A stretch of DNA of 11,588 bases from JBBDWJ01 sp040902925 (GCA_040902925.1 JBBDWJ010000344.1:1-11588), one strand, 5' to 3'. Shown: positions 1-7,229, counted from the first letter of the stretch. Notes: generated by a model not told the origin, from the sequence alone. Translations and numbers: made by a program.

Positions 1-1
1 A

Positions 2-1498
2 TCGGGCAAGGCCGCTGGCGTGCGTCTGTGGGTTGACGGTAAGCCGCGCGAAATCGAGATTCAGCGCGACGCGTTGAGTGGATCCATCGCCAACGACCGT
101 CAGCTCGAACTTGCGCGGGGAACCATCGAGCCCTTCTCGGGCCAATTGGACGACCTGCGCATTTTCAGCCGCGAGCTGATCGCCGCGGAGTTAGAGCAGT
201 TCGCCACTCACGAGCCGATCCGTGCGGTTCTTGCTTCGACAACCGCGCGCGGCGCGGCCCTGCCGCTGGCTCTGCGCACCTGCGAGCAAGACGAGCAGAT
301 CCACGCCTACTACATGACCCACGCGGCTCTTAAGCACGATCGAGAGACGTACGCGGCCTGGAATGAGCTCAAGAGCGAACTCAAGAAGCTCGAAGATAGC
401 CTCGTCAGCGTGATGGTCATGGCAGAGATGGAGCAGCCGCGCGATACCTTTGTCCTGGGCCGCGGCGACTACCGCAACAAAGGCGAAAAAGTCGAGCCCG
501 GAGTGCCGGCGGTGCTGCCGCCGCTGCCCGATGGCGCCGCCGCTGACCGCTTGGGGCTGGCGAAGTGGCTGCTTGATCCGGGCCACCCGTTGACGGCGCG
601 CGTTGCCGTCAACCGTTTCTGGCAGATGTTTTTCGGTACAGGCATCGTGCGCACGTCTGAAGATTTCGGCTCGCAAGGCGAGGCGCCGAGCCATCCGGAA
701 TTGCTCGATTGGCTAGCCACCGAATTCGTTCGCGGCGGCTGGGATGTCAAAGCCCTGCAACGCCTCATCGTCACCTCCGCCACCTACCGCCAATCGTCGC
801 GCGTGACGCCGGAGTTGCTGGAGCGCGATCCGGAAAACCGCCTGCTGGCCCATATGAGTCGCTTTCGGCTGCCTGCGGAGGTCGTGCGTGACAATGCGCT
901 GGCAATCAGCGGGCTGCTGAATGAAGAAATCGGCGGGCCGAGTGTTTATCCATATCAGCCCAACGGTCTGTGGGAAGAAATGGCCTTCGGCGACGTTCAC
1001 ACCGCGCAGCACTACAAACCTAGCCACGGTGACGACCTCTACCGCCGCAGCCTCTACACCGTCTGGAAGCGAACCGTGCCGCCAGCGCAGCTTTCCACGT
1101 TCGACGCACCCGACCGCGAGAAATGCACCGTGCGCCGGCCGCGCACCAACACGCCGTTGCAGGCGCTGGTTCTGCTCAACGACCCAACCTACGTTGAAGC
1201 CGCGCGCATCTTGGCTGAGCGAGTGATCCACGAAGCCGGAAACGACCTGGCTGCGCGCATTCGTCTCGGTTACCAACTGGCGCTGGCGCGAGAACCGCTG
1301 CCGGCCGAGAGCGATGTTCTGCTGACCATCGCCGCCCAACAGGCCCAGGATTTCAAGGCTCACCCCGAAAACGCCGGCGAGCTCCTCAACGTGGGCGAGC
1401 GGCCCTATGACAAAAAACTCGACCCTGTCGAGCTGGCCGCTTGGACGATGGTCGCAAGCACCATTCTGAATCTGGACGAGACCATCACCAAAGAGTAA
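2..1498 (+). CDS. LamG/DUF1553 domain protein, C-terminal part (planctomycete-type PSD1 cytochrome family), 5' truncated by window edge
   Basis: The reading frame is open to the left edge, so the gene starts outside the window; a GTG at position 20 is in frame but is not a credible start. Residues counted from that GTG: 1-60 look like the end of a LamG/concanavalin-like sandwich (LWVDGKPREIEI, then GQLDDLRIFSREL). A charged helical linker covers about 95-130. Residues 138-165 carry the family signature EQPRDTFVLGRGDYRNKGE. DUF1553 spans about 190-485 with NRFWQMFFGTGIV, HPELLDWLA, SATYRQSS, RRPRTNTPLQALVLLNDP and the typical tail ELAAWTMVASTILNLDET. In this family the missing N-terminal part usually holds a haem-binding cytochrome-like domain and DUF1549. 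The biochemical role is unknown; proteins of this type are abundant in Planctomycetota and Acidobacteriota and are thought to be exported. Its usual partner, a DUF1501 gene, does not follow here. Confidence 0.93.
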   Translation, partial: SGKAAGVRLWVDGKPREIEIQRDALSGSIANDRQLELARGTIEPFSGQLDDLRIFSRELIAAELEQFATHEPIRAVLASTTARGAALPLALRTCEQDEQIHAYYMTHAALKHDRETYAAWNELKSELKKLEDSLVSVMVMAEMEQPRDTFVLGRGDYRNKGEKVEPGVPAVLPPLPDGAAADRLGLAKWLLDPGHPLTARVAVNRFWQMFFGTGIVRTSEDFGSQGEAPSHPELLDWLATEFVRGGWDVKALQRLIVTSATYRQSSRVTPELLERDPENRLLAHMSRFRLPAEVVRDNALAISGLLNEEIGGPSVYPYQPNGLWEEMAFGDVHTAQHYKPSHGDDLYRRSLYTVWKRTVPPAQLSTFDAPDREKCTVRRPRTNTPLQALVLLNDPTYVEAARILAERVIHEAGNDLAARIRLGYQLALAREPLPAESDVLLTIAAQQAQDFKAHPENAGELLNVGERPYDKKLDPVELAAWTMVASTILNLDETITKE

Positions 1499-1522
1499 GA
1501 CATCGCTCCAAGGGAGACAGCC

Positions 1523-1951
1523 ATGAACATCCAGGATTTCATTCAATCCGCGGCGTCCCAGATCGGGGCCGGAGAGTCCGCAACCGAGTCGGCCACCGGA
1601 GCGATACTGCAAGCGTTCAAGGACCGCGCCGACCCCGCAGATTTTCAGCAGCTTCTCGGGAAGGTGCCCGGCGCGGCCGGGCTCCTCTCCAAAGTGTCGG
1701 GCGGTGAAGCGGAGCCCGAAGGCGGCGGCGGAATGCTTGGCGGGCTGCTCGGCGGAGCGGCGTCCGGTCTCGGGGGAAGCCTCGGCGCGGGCGCGGGCAT
1801 CCTCGCGCTGCTTCAAAAATCGGGCCTCGGCTCCGACAAGCTGGGCGCCCTGCTGCCGCTGTTTCTTCAATTCGTGAAATCGGAAGCCGGCGAGGCCCTC
1901 GTCAGCCGCATCGTCGGTAAAGTGCCGGAACTGAAAGCCTTGATGGGCTGA
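1523..1951 (+). CDS. Small glycine-rich DUF2780-like protein
   Basis: A 142-residue protein starting at an ATG with a strong ribosome site (AGGGAGA, 1511-1517, 5-nt spacer), only 24 nt after the DUF1553 stop, so probably co-transcribed with it. Residues 1-60 are helical and include ATGAILQAFKDRADPADFQQLLGKVPGAAGLL. Residues 61-92 are a Gly-rich hinge with GGGGMLGGLLGG. Residues 93-142 form a second helical part (LLQKSGLGSDKLGALLPLFLQFVKSE by pattern). The order of helical half, Gly-rich linker and a 'GL..D.....LP....FV' half fits DUF2780 (VcgC/VcgE), a family of unknown function; this is pattern recognition from memory. There is no signal peptide and no clear membrane helix, although the Gly/Leu stretch at 71-98 is hydrophobic. 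Gene calling is secure; family assignment is moderate. Confidence 0.85.
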   Translation: MNIQDFIQSAASQIGAGESATESATGAILQAFKDRADPADFQQLLGKVPGAAGLLSKVSGGEAEPEGGGGMLGGLLGGAASGLGGSLGAGAGILALLQKSGLGSDKLGALLPLFLQFVKSEAGEALVSRIVGKVPELKALMG

Positions 1952-2090
1952 GGCAGAAACCTATTTGGGATTGAGAACCGCCTTCCTTGCTTACGAACCG
2001 CGTAGCCGGCACGTCGCCTTCGCAATGCCTTGCGGATTAAGAAACCTCCCCGAGTCCGAGTCCAACAGGATTTCGTCGACAACCAAATAA

Positions 2091-2627
2091 ATGCTCAGCG
2101 ACCCAGTCATCGCTCAAATCACCGAGCCGATGACGATGTTGACTGACTATGCGTTGGCCGCACTCGCCGCCGCGTTCGTCGTGCGGCTTCGCCTCAAGGC
2201 GGGAAGCTCTGGCGCCGCGTCAATCGGGTGGTGGCGCCTGGCGTTTGCGGTCACGGCGCTGGCTGCGCTGGCGGGAGGCACGGCGCACGGCTTCCGGCTT
2301 TTTCTCGGCGAGCCACTTCACACCCGCGTCTGGCTGCTGACGGTCGTATCTATTGCAATGAGCGCAGCGCTGATGCTGGTGGCGGCGATTCGTTCGATTC
2401 TTTGGCCGTCGATCGGCCCTGGCCCTCGCCGCAAAGCCGCGCATCAATGGCTCAAGCGCGGTCTTTACGTGACGCTTGGCGGAGCGGCGATTGTACTCGG
2501 CGGCCGTGGTCTGCACCAGCACTTCAACCACAACGATCTCTACCACGTGGTGCAAATGGCTGGACTCTACTGCCTCTATCGGGGATCGCTGGCGCTCGAG
2601 GGTCTCGACAGCAACGCTCAAGGCTGA
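2091..2627 (+). CDS. Five-helix membrane protein of unknown function (DUF6962-like)
   Basis: A 178-residue integral membrane protein. Predicted helices: about 17-34, 47-66, 79-105, 122-140 and 150-168. The N-terminus (ITEPMTMLTDYALAALAA) and C-terminal motif (HQHFNHNDLYHVVQMAGLY, residues 142-160) recall DUF6962 proteins, recalled rather than checked. Candidate polar or metal-binding residues at or near membrane faces are H66 in GGTAHGF, and H142, H144, H147, D149 and H152 near the last helix. No Shine-Dalgarno sequence is visible before ATG 2091; ATG codons at 2130 and 2136 are possible but no better supported, and would trim helix 1's leader. It lies 139 nt after the DUF2780-like gene, in a gap where I see no RNA gene or terminator. 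The M16 pair starts 108 nt downstream on the same strand. Function unknown; the histidine pattern leaves room for a CREST-like hydrolase. Confidence 0.8.
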   Translation: MLSDPVIAQITEPMTMLTDYALAALAAAFVVRLRLKAGSSGAASIGWWRLAFAVTALAALAGGTAHGFRLFLGEPLHTRVWLLTVVSIAMSAALMLVAAIRSILWPSIGPGPRRKAAHQWLKRGLYVTLGGAAIVLGGRGLHQHFNHNDLYHVVQMAGLYCLYRGSLALEGLDSNAQG

Positions 2628-2735
2628 CGGGACAGGGCTGATCCTTTGACGTCACTCCGAAGCTATCCCAGCCCAGGGAACGTTCAAGCGAGAAGGCCGG
2701 CTCTTATTCCCCATGGATCGAGTACGATAGAGAAA

Positions 2736-4097
2736 ATGCCCAGGACAATCGCGCTCTTAACAGCCGTGCTGTTGCTGGCCGCTTGCGGCGGCACGCAGTC
2801 CGAGGAGGACGAGATTTTTCCCTACGCCTACCAGGTCGATGACTTCGACAACGGCTTGCGGCTGGTGACGGTCAACTCCGGATACCCCAACATCGTCGCC
2901 CTCTACATCGTCGTGCAGGTCGGGTCGCGCAACGAGGTCGAGCCCGGGCGTTCCGGCTTTGCGCACCTGTTCGAGCACATGATGTTCCGCGGCACGGAAA
3001 AATACCCGCCCGAAAAATGGGAAGAGGTCATGCAGGCGGCCGGCGCTCAGACCAACGCCTATACCTCGGATGACCGCACGGTCTATCATGCCGTTTTCTC
3101 GAAGGAGGATCTGGAGCCGATCCTCGCGCTGGAAGCCGATCGCTTTCAGAATCTGAAGTACTCCGAAGAAATCTTCCGGACCGAAACGCGGGCCGTGCTC
3201 AGTGAGTACAACAAGAATTTTTCGAGTCCGCTGCGCAAGCTCGACGAGGTTCTCCGCAACGAAGCGTTTCAGAAGCACACCTACAAGCACACCACGATGG
3301 GCTTCGTCGAAGACGTCGAGAACATGCCCACTATGTATGAGTACGGGTTGCAATTCTTCGACCGCTACTATCGGCCTGAATACACCGTGGTCTCCGTGAT
3401 CGGCGACGTGACGCCCGAGCAGGTGCGGCCCCTGGTCGAGAAGTACTGGGGCGAGTGGAAACGCGGCGACTACAAGGCCGAGATTCCGGCCGAGCCGCCG
3501 CAAGCGGAGGCGAAGCGCGTCACCACTAAGTTCCACGCCCCGACGCTGCCCTGGGTTTCGGTTTCGTTCCATGCGCCGGGCTACAGCGACGAAACCGTGG
3601 ATTCAGCCGTGCTCGACGTGATTCTGTTCCATGCTTTTTCGGAAAACTCCGAGCTCTACAAAAAACTGGTTCTCGACGAGCAGAAGGTCGACGTCTTGTA
3701 CCCCGACTACAGCGACCACGTCGATCCGTACCTGTTTTCGGCGGTGGCGCGGGTGAAAGATCCTGCCGACGTCGAATACGTCGAGCAGCAGATTCTGGCG
3801 GCGTTCGAGAAGCTGAAGCAGCAGCCGATACCGGCCGACGAGCTCGAAAGCGTGAAATCGCACCTGCGCTATCAGTTCGCGCTCGGCATGAACAGCACCG
3901 CCGCCATTGCGGACACTCTGGCGCACTACCTCAGCCTGCGCCGCACGCCTGAGACGGTCAACAAGCGCTACGCCCTGTATCAGCAGGTGACCCCCGAAGC
4001 GATTACAACGGTCGCCAAGAAGTATTTCATCGAGACCGGCCGCACAGTCGCCACCTTGCAATACGAGGCCGAATCCCCCGCGGAGAAGAGCGAATGA
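2736..4097 (+). CDS. M16B zinc peptidase, catalytic subunit, lipoprotein
   Basis: A 453-residue insulinase-family (M16) metallopeptidase. ATG 2736 is chosen over the in-frame upstream ATG at 2646 because it directly opens a lipoprotein signal: MPRTIALLTAVLLLAAC, with lipobox Cys17 followed by Gly-Gly, which suggests outer-membrane retention. No strong ribosome site precedes either start. The inverted zinc motif HLFEH lies at 77-81 (H77, E80, H81), with E150 and E157 seven residues apart, matching the metal-ligand glutamate and its neighbour in M16 enzymes. The C-terminal half (about 215-450) is the second M16 domain. Its R/Y substrate-binding pair is missing: the aligned positions, in LYKKLVLDEQKVDVLY, are V312 and D319. 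The enzyme should therefore need a partner, and the next gene supplies one. The two genes overlap by 4 nt (ATGA), implying translational coupling. Substrates are unknown; the M16 family cleaves small unfolded peptides. Confidence 0.94.
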   Translation: MPRTIALLTAVLLLAACGGTQSEEDEIFPYAYQVDDFDNGLRLVTVNSGYPNIVALYIVVQVGSRNEVEPGRSGFAHLFEHMMFRGTEKYPPEKWEEVMQAAGAQTNAYTSDDRTVYHAVFSKEDLEPILALEADRFQNLKYSEEIFRTETRAVLSEYNKNFSSPLRKLDEVLRNEAFQKHTYKHTTMGFVEDVENMPTMYEYGLQFFDRYYRPEYTVVSVIGDVTPEQVRPLVEKYWGEWKRGDYKAEIPAEPPQAEAKRVTTKFHAPTLPWVSVSFHAPGYSDETVDSAVLDVILFHAFSENSELYKKLVLDEQKVDVLYPDYSDHVDPYLFSAVARVKDPADVEYVEQQILAAFEKLKQQPIPADELESVKSHLRYQFALGMNSTAAIADTLAHYLSLRRTPETVNKRYALYQQVTPEAITTVAKKYFIETGRTVATLQYEAESPAEKSE

Positions 4098-5572
4098 AAG
4101 TCCTGCCCATGCTGTTTTGCCTGGCGCTGCTTGCGGGCCTGGGCCGCGCCGACGGTCCGGCAACGCTGACGCTGCCGAGCGAATCCCCGTTGGTGAGTTT
4201 TCGGATCCTGTTCAAGACCGGCGCGGCGTCGGATCCCAAGGGCAAGGAAGGCGTGGCCGCGCTAACCGCGGCGATGCTCAGCGAAGGCGGCAGCGCCCAA
4301 ATGAGCTACGACGAGATCGTCAAGAAATTCTTCCCGATGGCGGCATCGGTCAACGCGCAAGTCGACAAAGAAATGATCGTGTTCCATGGCACGGCCCACG
4401 TCGAAACGCTGGACGAGTATTACGGAATCCTGCGCCAGATGCTGCTCGAGCCGGGCTGGAGAGAAGACGATTTCCGGCGTCTCAAGGACGAATCTCTCAA
4501 TTTCTTGCGGACGGAGCTTCGCGGCAACAACGAAGAGGAACTTGGCAAAGAAGCCTTGTATATCAACATCTACAAGGACCATCCCTACGGCCACCAGAAC
4601 AGCGGCACGATCGCTGCGCTCGAAGCCTTGACGCTCGACGACATAAAGCAGTTTTACGCCGCGAACTTCACGCAGGGCAACCTGGTCGTCGGGCTGGCGG
4701 GGAAATATCCTGACGGTTTCGCGGCCAAGGTGACGGCGGATTTCGGCGTGCTGCCCGAAGAAGCGCCGGCGGTGGCCGAGCTGCCCGCACCCACGCCCGC
4801 GAAGAAGCTGCGCGTCCAGATTCTCGAAAAAGATACGCGCTCGACCCTGATCTCCCTGGGCTTTCCGATTGACGTGACGCGCGGCTCGCCCGACTGGCCG
4901 GCCCTGAAGCTGGTGCAATCCTATTTCGGGCAGCACCGTTCGAGCAAGAGTCACCTCTACCAGCAGATTCGCGAAATCCGAGGGATGAACTACGGCGACT
5001 ACTGCTACATCGAATACTTCCCGCGCGGCATGTTCCTCACCGAGCCCGAGCCGAATCTGGGGCGGCGGCAGCAGATTTTTCAGATCTGGATCAGGCCGGT
5101 GGAGCCGCAAAACGGCATGTTCGCGCTGCGCATCGCGCTCTATGAGCTCGACAAGCTCGTCAAACAGGGCATGTCGCAGGAAGATTTCGATTCCACGCGC
5201 AACTTTCTATCCAAGTTCGTCAACCTGCTGACGCAGACCCAAAGCGATCAGCTCGGCTACGCCCTCGACAGCGAGTACTACGGCACGCCCGAGTTCACCG
5301 CCTACCTCAAGGATTCGCTGAAAAAGCTGACCCTCGAGCAGGTCAACGAAGCGATTCGAAAGCACCTGCGATCCACCAACCTCGACGTCGTGATCATCAC
5401 CAAAGACGCGCAAGGGATGAGGAAGGCGATCCAGAGCGGCGCGCCGTCGCAAGTGCACTACGCTTCCGCCCCGCCCGAAGGGATTCTCCAGGAAGACAAG
5501 ATCATCGGCAAATACAAGCTCGACGTCGGGTCGCTAGAAGTTGTCCCGGCCGAGTCCATCTTCGAAAAATAG
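4094..5572 (+). CDS. M16B peptidase-like partner subunit, zinc site lost, secreted
   Basis: A 492-residue M16-fold protein. ATG 4094 overlaps the previous stop (ATGA); GGAG at 4082-4085 lies 8 nt upstream, inside the preceding gene. Residues 1-19 are a Sec signal (KVLPMLFCLALLAGLGRA) with likely cleavage before D20. Where active M16 proteins have G-x-A-H-x-x-E-H, this one reads GVAALTAAML (53-62), so all three motif positions are alanine (A56, A59, A60); it cannot bind zinc in the usual way. It keeps the other half of the active site: IREIRGMNY at 292-300, with R293 and Y300 spaced seven apart as in the R/Y pair of the M16 C-terminal domain. The expected role is the non-catalytic, substrate-binding half of a periplasmic heterodimer with the upstream lipoprotein. 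No other gene follows in the operon; the next gene converges on it. Confidence 0.93.
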   Translation: MKVLPMLFCLALLAGLGRADGPATLTLPSESPLVSFRILFKTGAASDPKGKEGVAALTAAMLSEGGSAQMSYDEIVKKFFPMAASVNAQVDKEMIVFHGTAHVETLDEYYGILRQMLLEPGWREDDFRRLKDESLNFLRTELRGNNEEELGKEALYINIYKDHPYGHQNSGTIAALEALTLDDIKQFYAANFTQGNLVVGLAGKYPDGFAAKVTADFGVLPEEAPAVAELPAPTPAKKLRVQILEKDTRSTLISLGFPIDVTRGSPDWPALKLVQSYFGQHRSSKSHLYQQIREIRGMNYGDYCYIEYFPRGMFLTEPEPNLGRRQQIFQIWIRPVEPQNGMFALRIALYELDKLVKQGMSQEDFDSTRNFLSKFVNLLTQTQSDQLGYALDSEYYGTPEFTAYLKDSLKKLTLEQVNEAIRKHLRSTNLDVVIITKDAQGMRKAIQSGAPSQVHYASAPPEGILQEDKIIGKYKLDVGSLEVVPAESIFEK

Positions 5573-5592
5573 CGGGTGTAGCTCCGAACGGG

Positions 5593-5634
5593 ATGTCGCT
5601 GAGGCTCAATAGCGATGGGGTAGAAGCGCGACAT
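5593..5634. repeat. Short inverted repeat in the convergent gap after the M16 pair
   Basis: ATGTCGC at 5593-5599 is the exact reverse complement of GCGACAT at 5628-5634. A smaller nested pair, TCGCT (5596-5600) and AGCGA (5611-5615), competes for the same left arm. The surrounding gap (5573-5749, between convergent genes) has no gene and no hairpin followed by a T-run. It may be a weak bidirectional termination or boundary structure, or a remnant of a dispersed intergenic repeat; a 10-nt string GCTGAGGCTC at 5598-5607 recurs in the right arm of the larger element at 10085-10094. Confidence 0.4.
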
Positions 5635-5749
5635 GCCGCCCCCCGCGGCCAGGCACGGTACCACCTCAGTCCACCATGCACGAATCTACTAGTGAACGCC
5701 GGCAGACCTGCTCCCACGCGCGGAGCCGATTGACCCCGTCCAGCAGCAA

Positions 5750-5980
5750 TCAAGGTTTGGGTTGAGGCGGAGGCAATGCGCGCGCCTTCGGTTCGCACTG
5801 GAATCCAACGCGGCCGTGACTGCCGTCGCAGAACGGCCTGTTCTGGGAGTGACCGCAGCGGCAGAGACTGATGACGGTGCGGCCCGCCAGATCGTAGGCG
5901 GCGCCGGCATGATCCAGAATTTCCAGATCCCCTTCGATGCGCAGGGGGCCGTTGGCGCGAACAGTAATTTTGGTCGGCAT
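5750..5980 (-). CDS. CDGSH iron-sulfur domain protein
   Basis: A 76-residue single-domain protein with the full 2Fe-2S ligand set: CRCGHSQNRPFCDGSH at 40-55, giving C40, C42, C51 and H55 (the three-Cys, one-His ligation of mitoNEET-type proteins). The N-terminal part (ITVRANGPLRIEGDLEI, then YDLAGRT) and proline-rich tail are usual for bacterial single-CDGSH proteins, so it appears complete. The start has a good ribosome site (AGAGGA, complement of 5983-5988). There is no signal peptide or membrane anchor, so it should be cytosolic. The family carries a redox-active, acid-labile cluster and is linked to electron or cluster transfer, but no specific reaction can be assigned. It lies 150 nt downstream of the desaturase on the same strand; I see no convincing promoter in that gap. 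Confidence 0.93.
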   Translation of the reverse strand: MPTKITVRANGPLRIEGDLEILDHAGAAYDLAGRTVISLCRCGHSQNRPFCDGSHGRVGFQCEPKARALPPPQPKP

Positions 5981-6130
5981 AGTCCTCTAATTGTCGCTCA
6001 GCCCGGTACAAAGATTCATCGGACCAAGCTGTCAGTTGGTTCGGGAACAGCAAGGCCGAAGGTCTCGCGGGACGAATCAAGCGGCTTCAGGTCCGTGTTG
6101 GTGGCGCGCGATGCGCTCGATGCGGCGCGC

Positions 6131-6919
6131 TCAGGCGCTTACAGCCACTCCTACTTCATCGGGATCCTTCGCAAGCCCCGATTTCTTGTATTCCGCCAGG
6201 TTCATCTTCTCGAGCAGCCGGATGACAGGCCAGGCCGGATCGAACTCCCGCTTGCGCGCCTTCATCGTTGCCGACATCGGGAACTCGTGGTGATTGTTGT
6301 GCAGCCCTTCGCCCGCGGTGATCATCGCCACCCACTGCAGATTCGTCGCTTTGTTGTCGAAGTTGCGATAGCCGACTTTATGGCAGACGCTGTTGATCAT
6401 CGAATTCAAAAAGATGTACATGCCGGCGTTCACGAACGCCGTGGCCACGCCTAACACAGCACCGAGCCCGAAGCTGGTGCCGAGCAGCCAACCAAACAAG
6501 CAGGCCAGCAGGCTGATGCCGAAGATCGGGCCGACCAACCCTTGGTTGGGGATCTTGTCGATCAGGTCGTCTTTCCAGTGCGGCGTAAACGTCGCGATCG
6601 TATCCGGGTTGCGCGTCTCGCGCCGGTACATCACGACGTTCAGGAAAAGCACTTTCCACAGCCCTTCGATGTAGGGGCTATGAGGGTCGCCTTCCTCGTC
6701 GGAAAACCTGTGGTGCTTGCGATGCACCGCCGCCCATTCACGCGGCACGATCCCCGTGCACACGATCAACCACAAGTGCATCAGGTTCCCGACCACCGGA
6801 TGCAGAATCAGCGATTGATGGGTCATCGCGCGATGCAGATAAATTGTGGTGAAGAACGAGCTGATTTGAGCGATAACAAAGGCCGCCAGCAGGCACCACA
6901 AAACCATGGAGACTGTCAT
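6131..6919 (-). CDS. Membrane fatty acid (acyl-CoA) desaturase
   Basis: A 262-residue di-iron membrane desaturase that would introduce a double bond into a fatty acyl chain. All three histidine boxes are present: HRAMTH (H29, H34), HRKHH (H66, H69, H70) and HNNHH (H207, H210, H211). The accessory ligand motif of stearoyl-CoA-type desaturases is also there as NSVCH (N176, H180). Supporting blocks are HRFSDEEGDPHSP (70-82) and TAGEGLHNNHHEFP (201-214). Four hydrophobic segments (about 1-24, 41-58, 126-146, 150-175) fit the family's topology. It is short because it begins almost directly at the first helix. The ATG has GAGGA (complement of 6924-6928) 4 nt upstream. There is no fused cytochrome b5 or ferredoxin domain, so electrons must come from elsewhere. 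Regiospecificity and substrate (acyl-CoA, ACP or lipid) cannot be read from sequence. It is transcribed away from the large metallohydrolase gene. Confidence 0.94.
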   Translation of the reverse strand: MTVSMVLWCLLAAFVIAQISSFFTTIYLHRAMTHQSLILHPVVGNLMHLWLIVCTGIVPREWAAVHRKHHRFSDEEGDPHSPYIEGLWKVLFLNVVMYRRETRNPDTIATFTPHWKDDLIDKIPNQGLVGPIFGISLLACLFGWLLGTSFGLGAVLGVATAFVNAGMYIFLNSMINSVCHKVGYRNFDNKATNLQWVAMITAGEGLHNNHHEFPMSATMKARKREFDPAWPVIRLLEKMNLAEYKKSGLAKDPDEVGVAVSA

Positions 6920-7184
6920 TCGATCCTCAGTTTTATCTAGAACTTACGGCCGCACCAGGTCGAACCGTTGATCCCAAGAACGTTGCGGTCGCCAGGAAGG
7001 TCGTCGCAGGCGGGAAAGCCTGAACCGATGGTATCACAAGCTCGCGGCTACCACCGGGGGAGCTACCTTAACGCGGGCGCGCGTTCTCGCTTAGACCGCG
7101 CAACCCCAAGGCGCCGTAGCCGCCGAAGCTGTCACGCCTGCAGCCGAGTCGGATCCCTGAACCTACCGGCTGCGGGAACGCCCC

Positions 7185-7211
7185 ATTATATTACGAGCCT
7201 GCGCCTTGCAA
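7185..7211 (-). promoter_or_regulatory. Candidate sigma70-type promoter reading towards the desaturase
   Basis: On the minus strand there is a perfect TATAAT -10 (complement of 7185-7190) with TTGCAA (7206-7211, 4 of 6 matches to TTGACA) 15 nt upstream, a shorter spacer than the preferred 17. A perfect TATAAT stands out in this GC-rich DNA. The predicted start near 7178 would give the desaturase a leader of about 260 nt. Confidence 0.4.
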
Positions 7212-7218
7212 CAGGCTC
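7195..7218. promoter_or_regulatory. Operator-like palindrome over the candidate promoter
   Basis: GAGCCTG (7195-7201) and CAGGCTC (7212-7218) are exact inverted copies separated by 10 nt, so their centres are 17 nt apart. The palindrome overlaps the proposed -35 and spacer. This geometry suits a dimeric repressor. A regulator cannot be named from the site, and none is encoded in the window. Confidence 0.4.
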
Positions 7219-7229
7219 ATTCTGCAAGC

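Noticed and set aside
713..1870. Long open frame of 385 codons on the minus strand, opposite the DUF1553 and DUF2780-like genes
   Set aside because: It is rich in Arg, Gly and Ala with no family motif, and lies antisense to two well-supported genes; high GC keeps this frame open.
2647..2654. Perfect 8-bp palindrome TGACGTCA and a TTGACG box before the M16 pair
   Set aside because: No -10 element lies at the right distance and an 8-bp palindrome is expected by chance in a window this long.
2646..2735. Upstream in-frame ATG for the first M16 gene
   Set aside because: Using it would bury the lipoprotein signal behind 30 polar residues; the start at 2736 places the signal at the N-terminus.
5502..6080. 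192-codon minus-strand frame overlapping the CDGSH gene and the M16 end
   Set aside because: Arg/Ser/Pro-rich shadow of the CDGSH gene in another frame, without any motif.
6934..6939. TAGATA as a -10 box close to the desaturase start
   Set aside because: Transcription would start inside or just before the ribosome site, and the only -35 candidate is 19 nt away and poor.
7018..7078. tRNA-like pattern on the minus strand (GGTAGC followed by GGTTCAGGC)
   Set aside because: The T-arm stem does not pair, the D-stem has only three pairs and no acceptor stem can be drawn.
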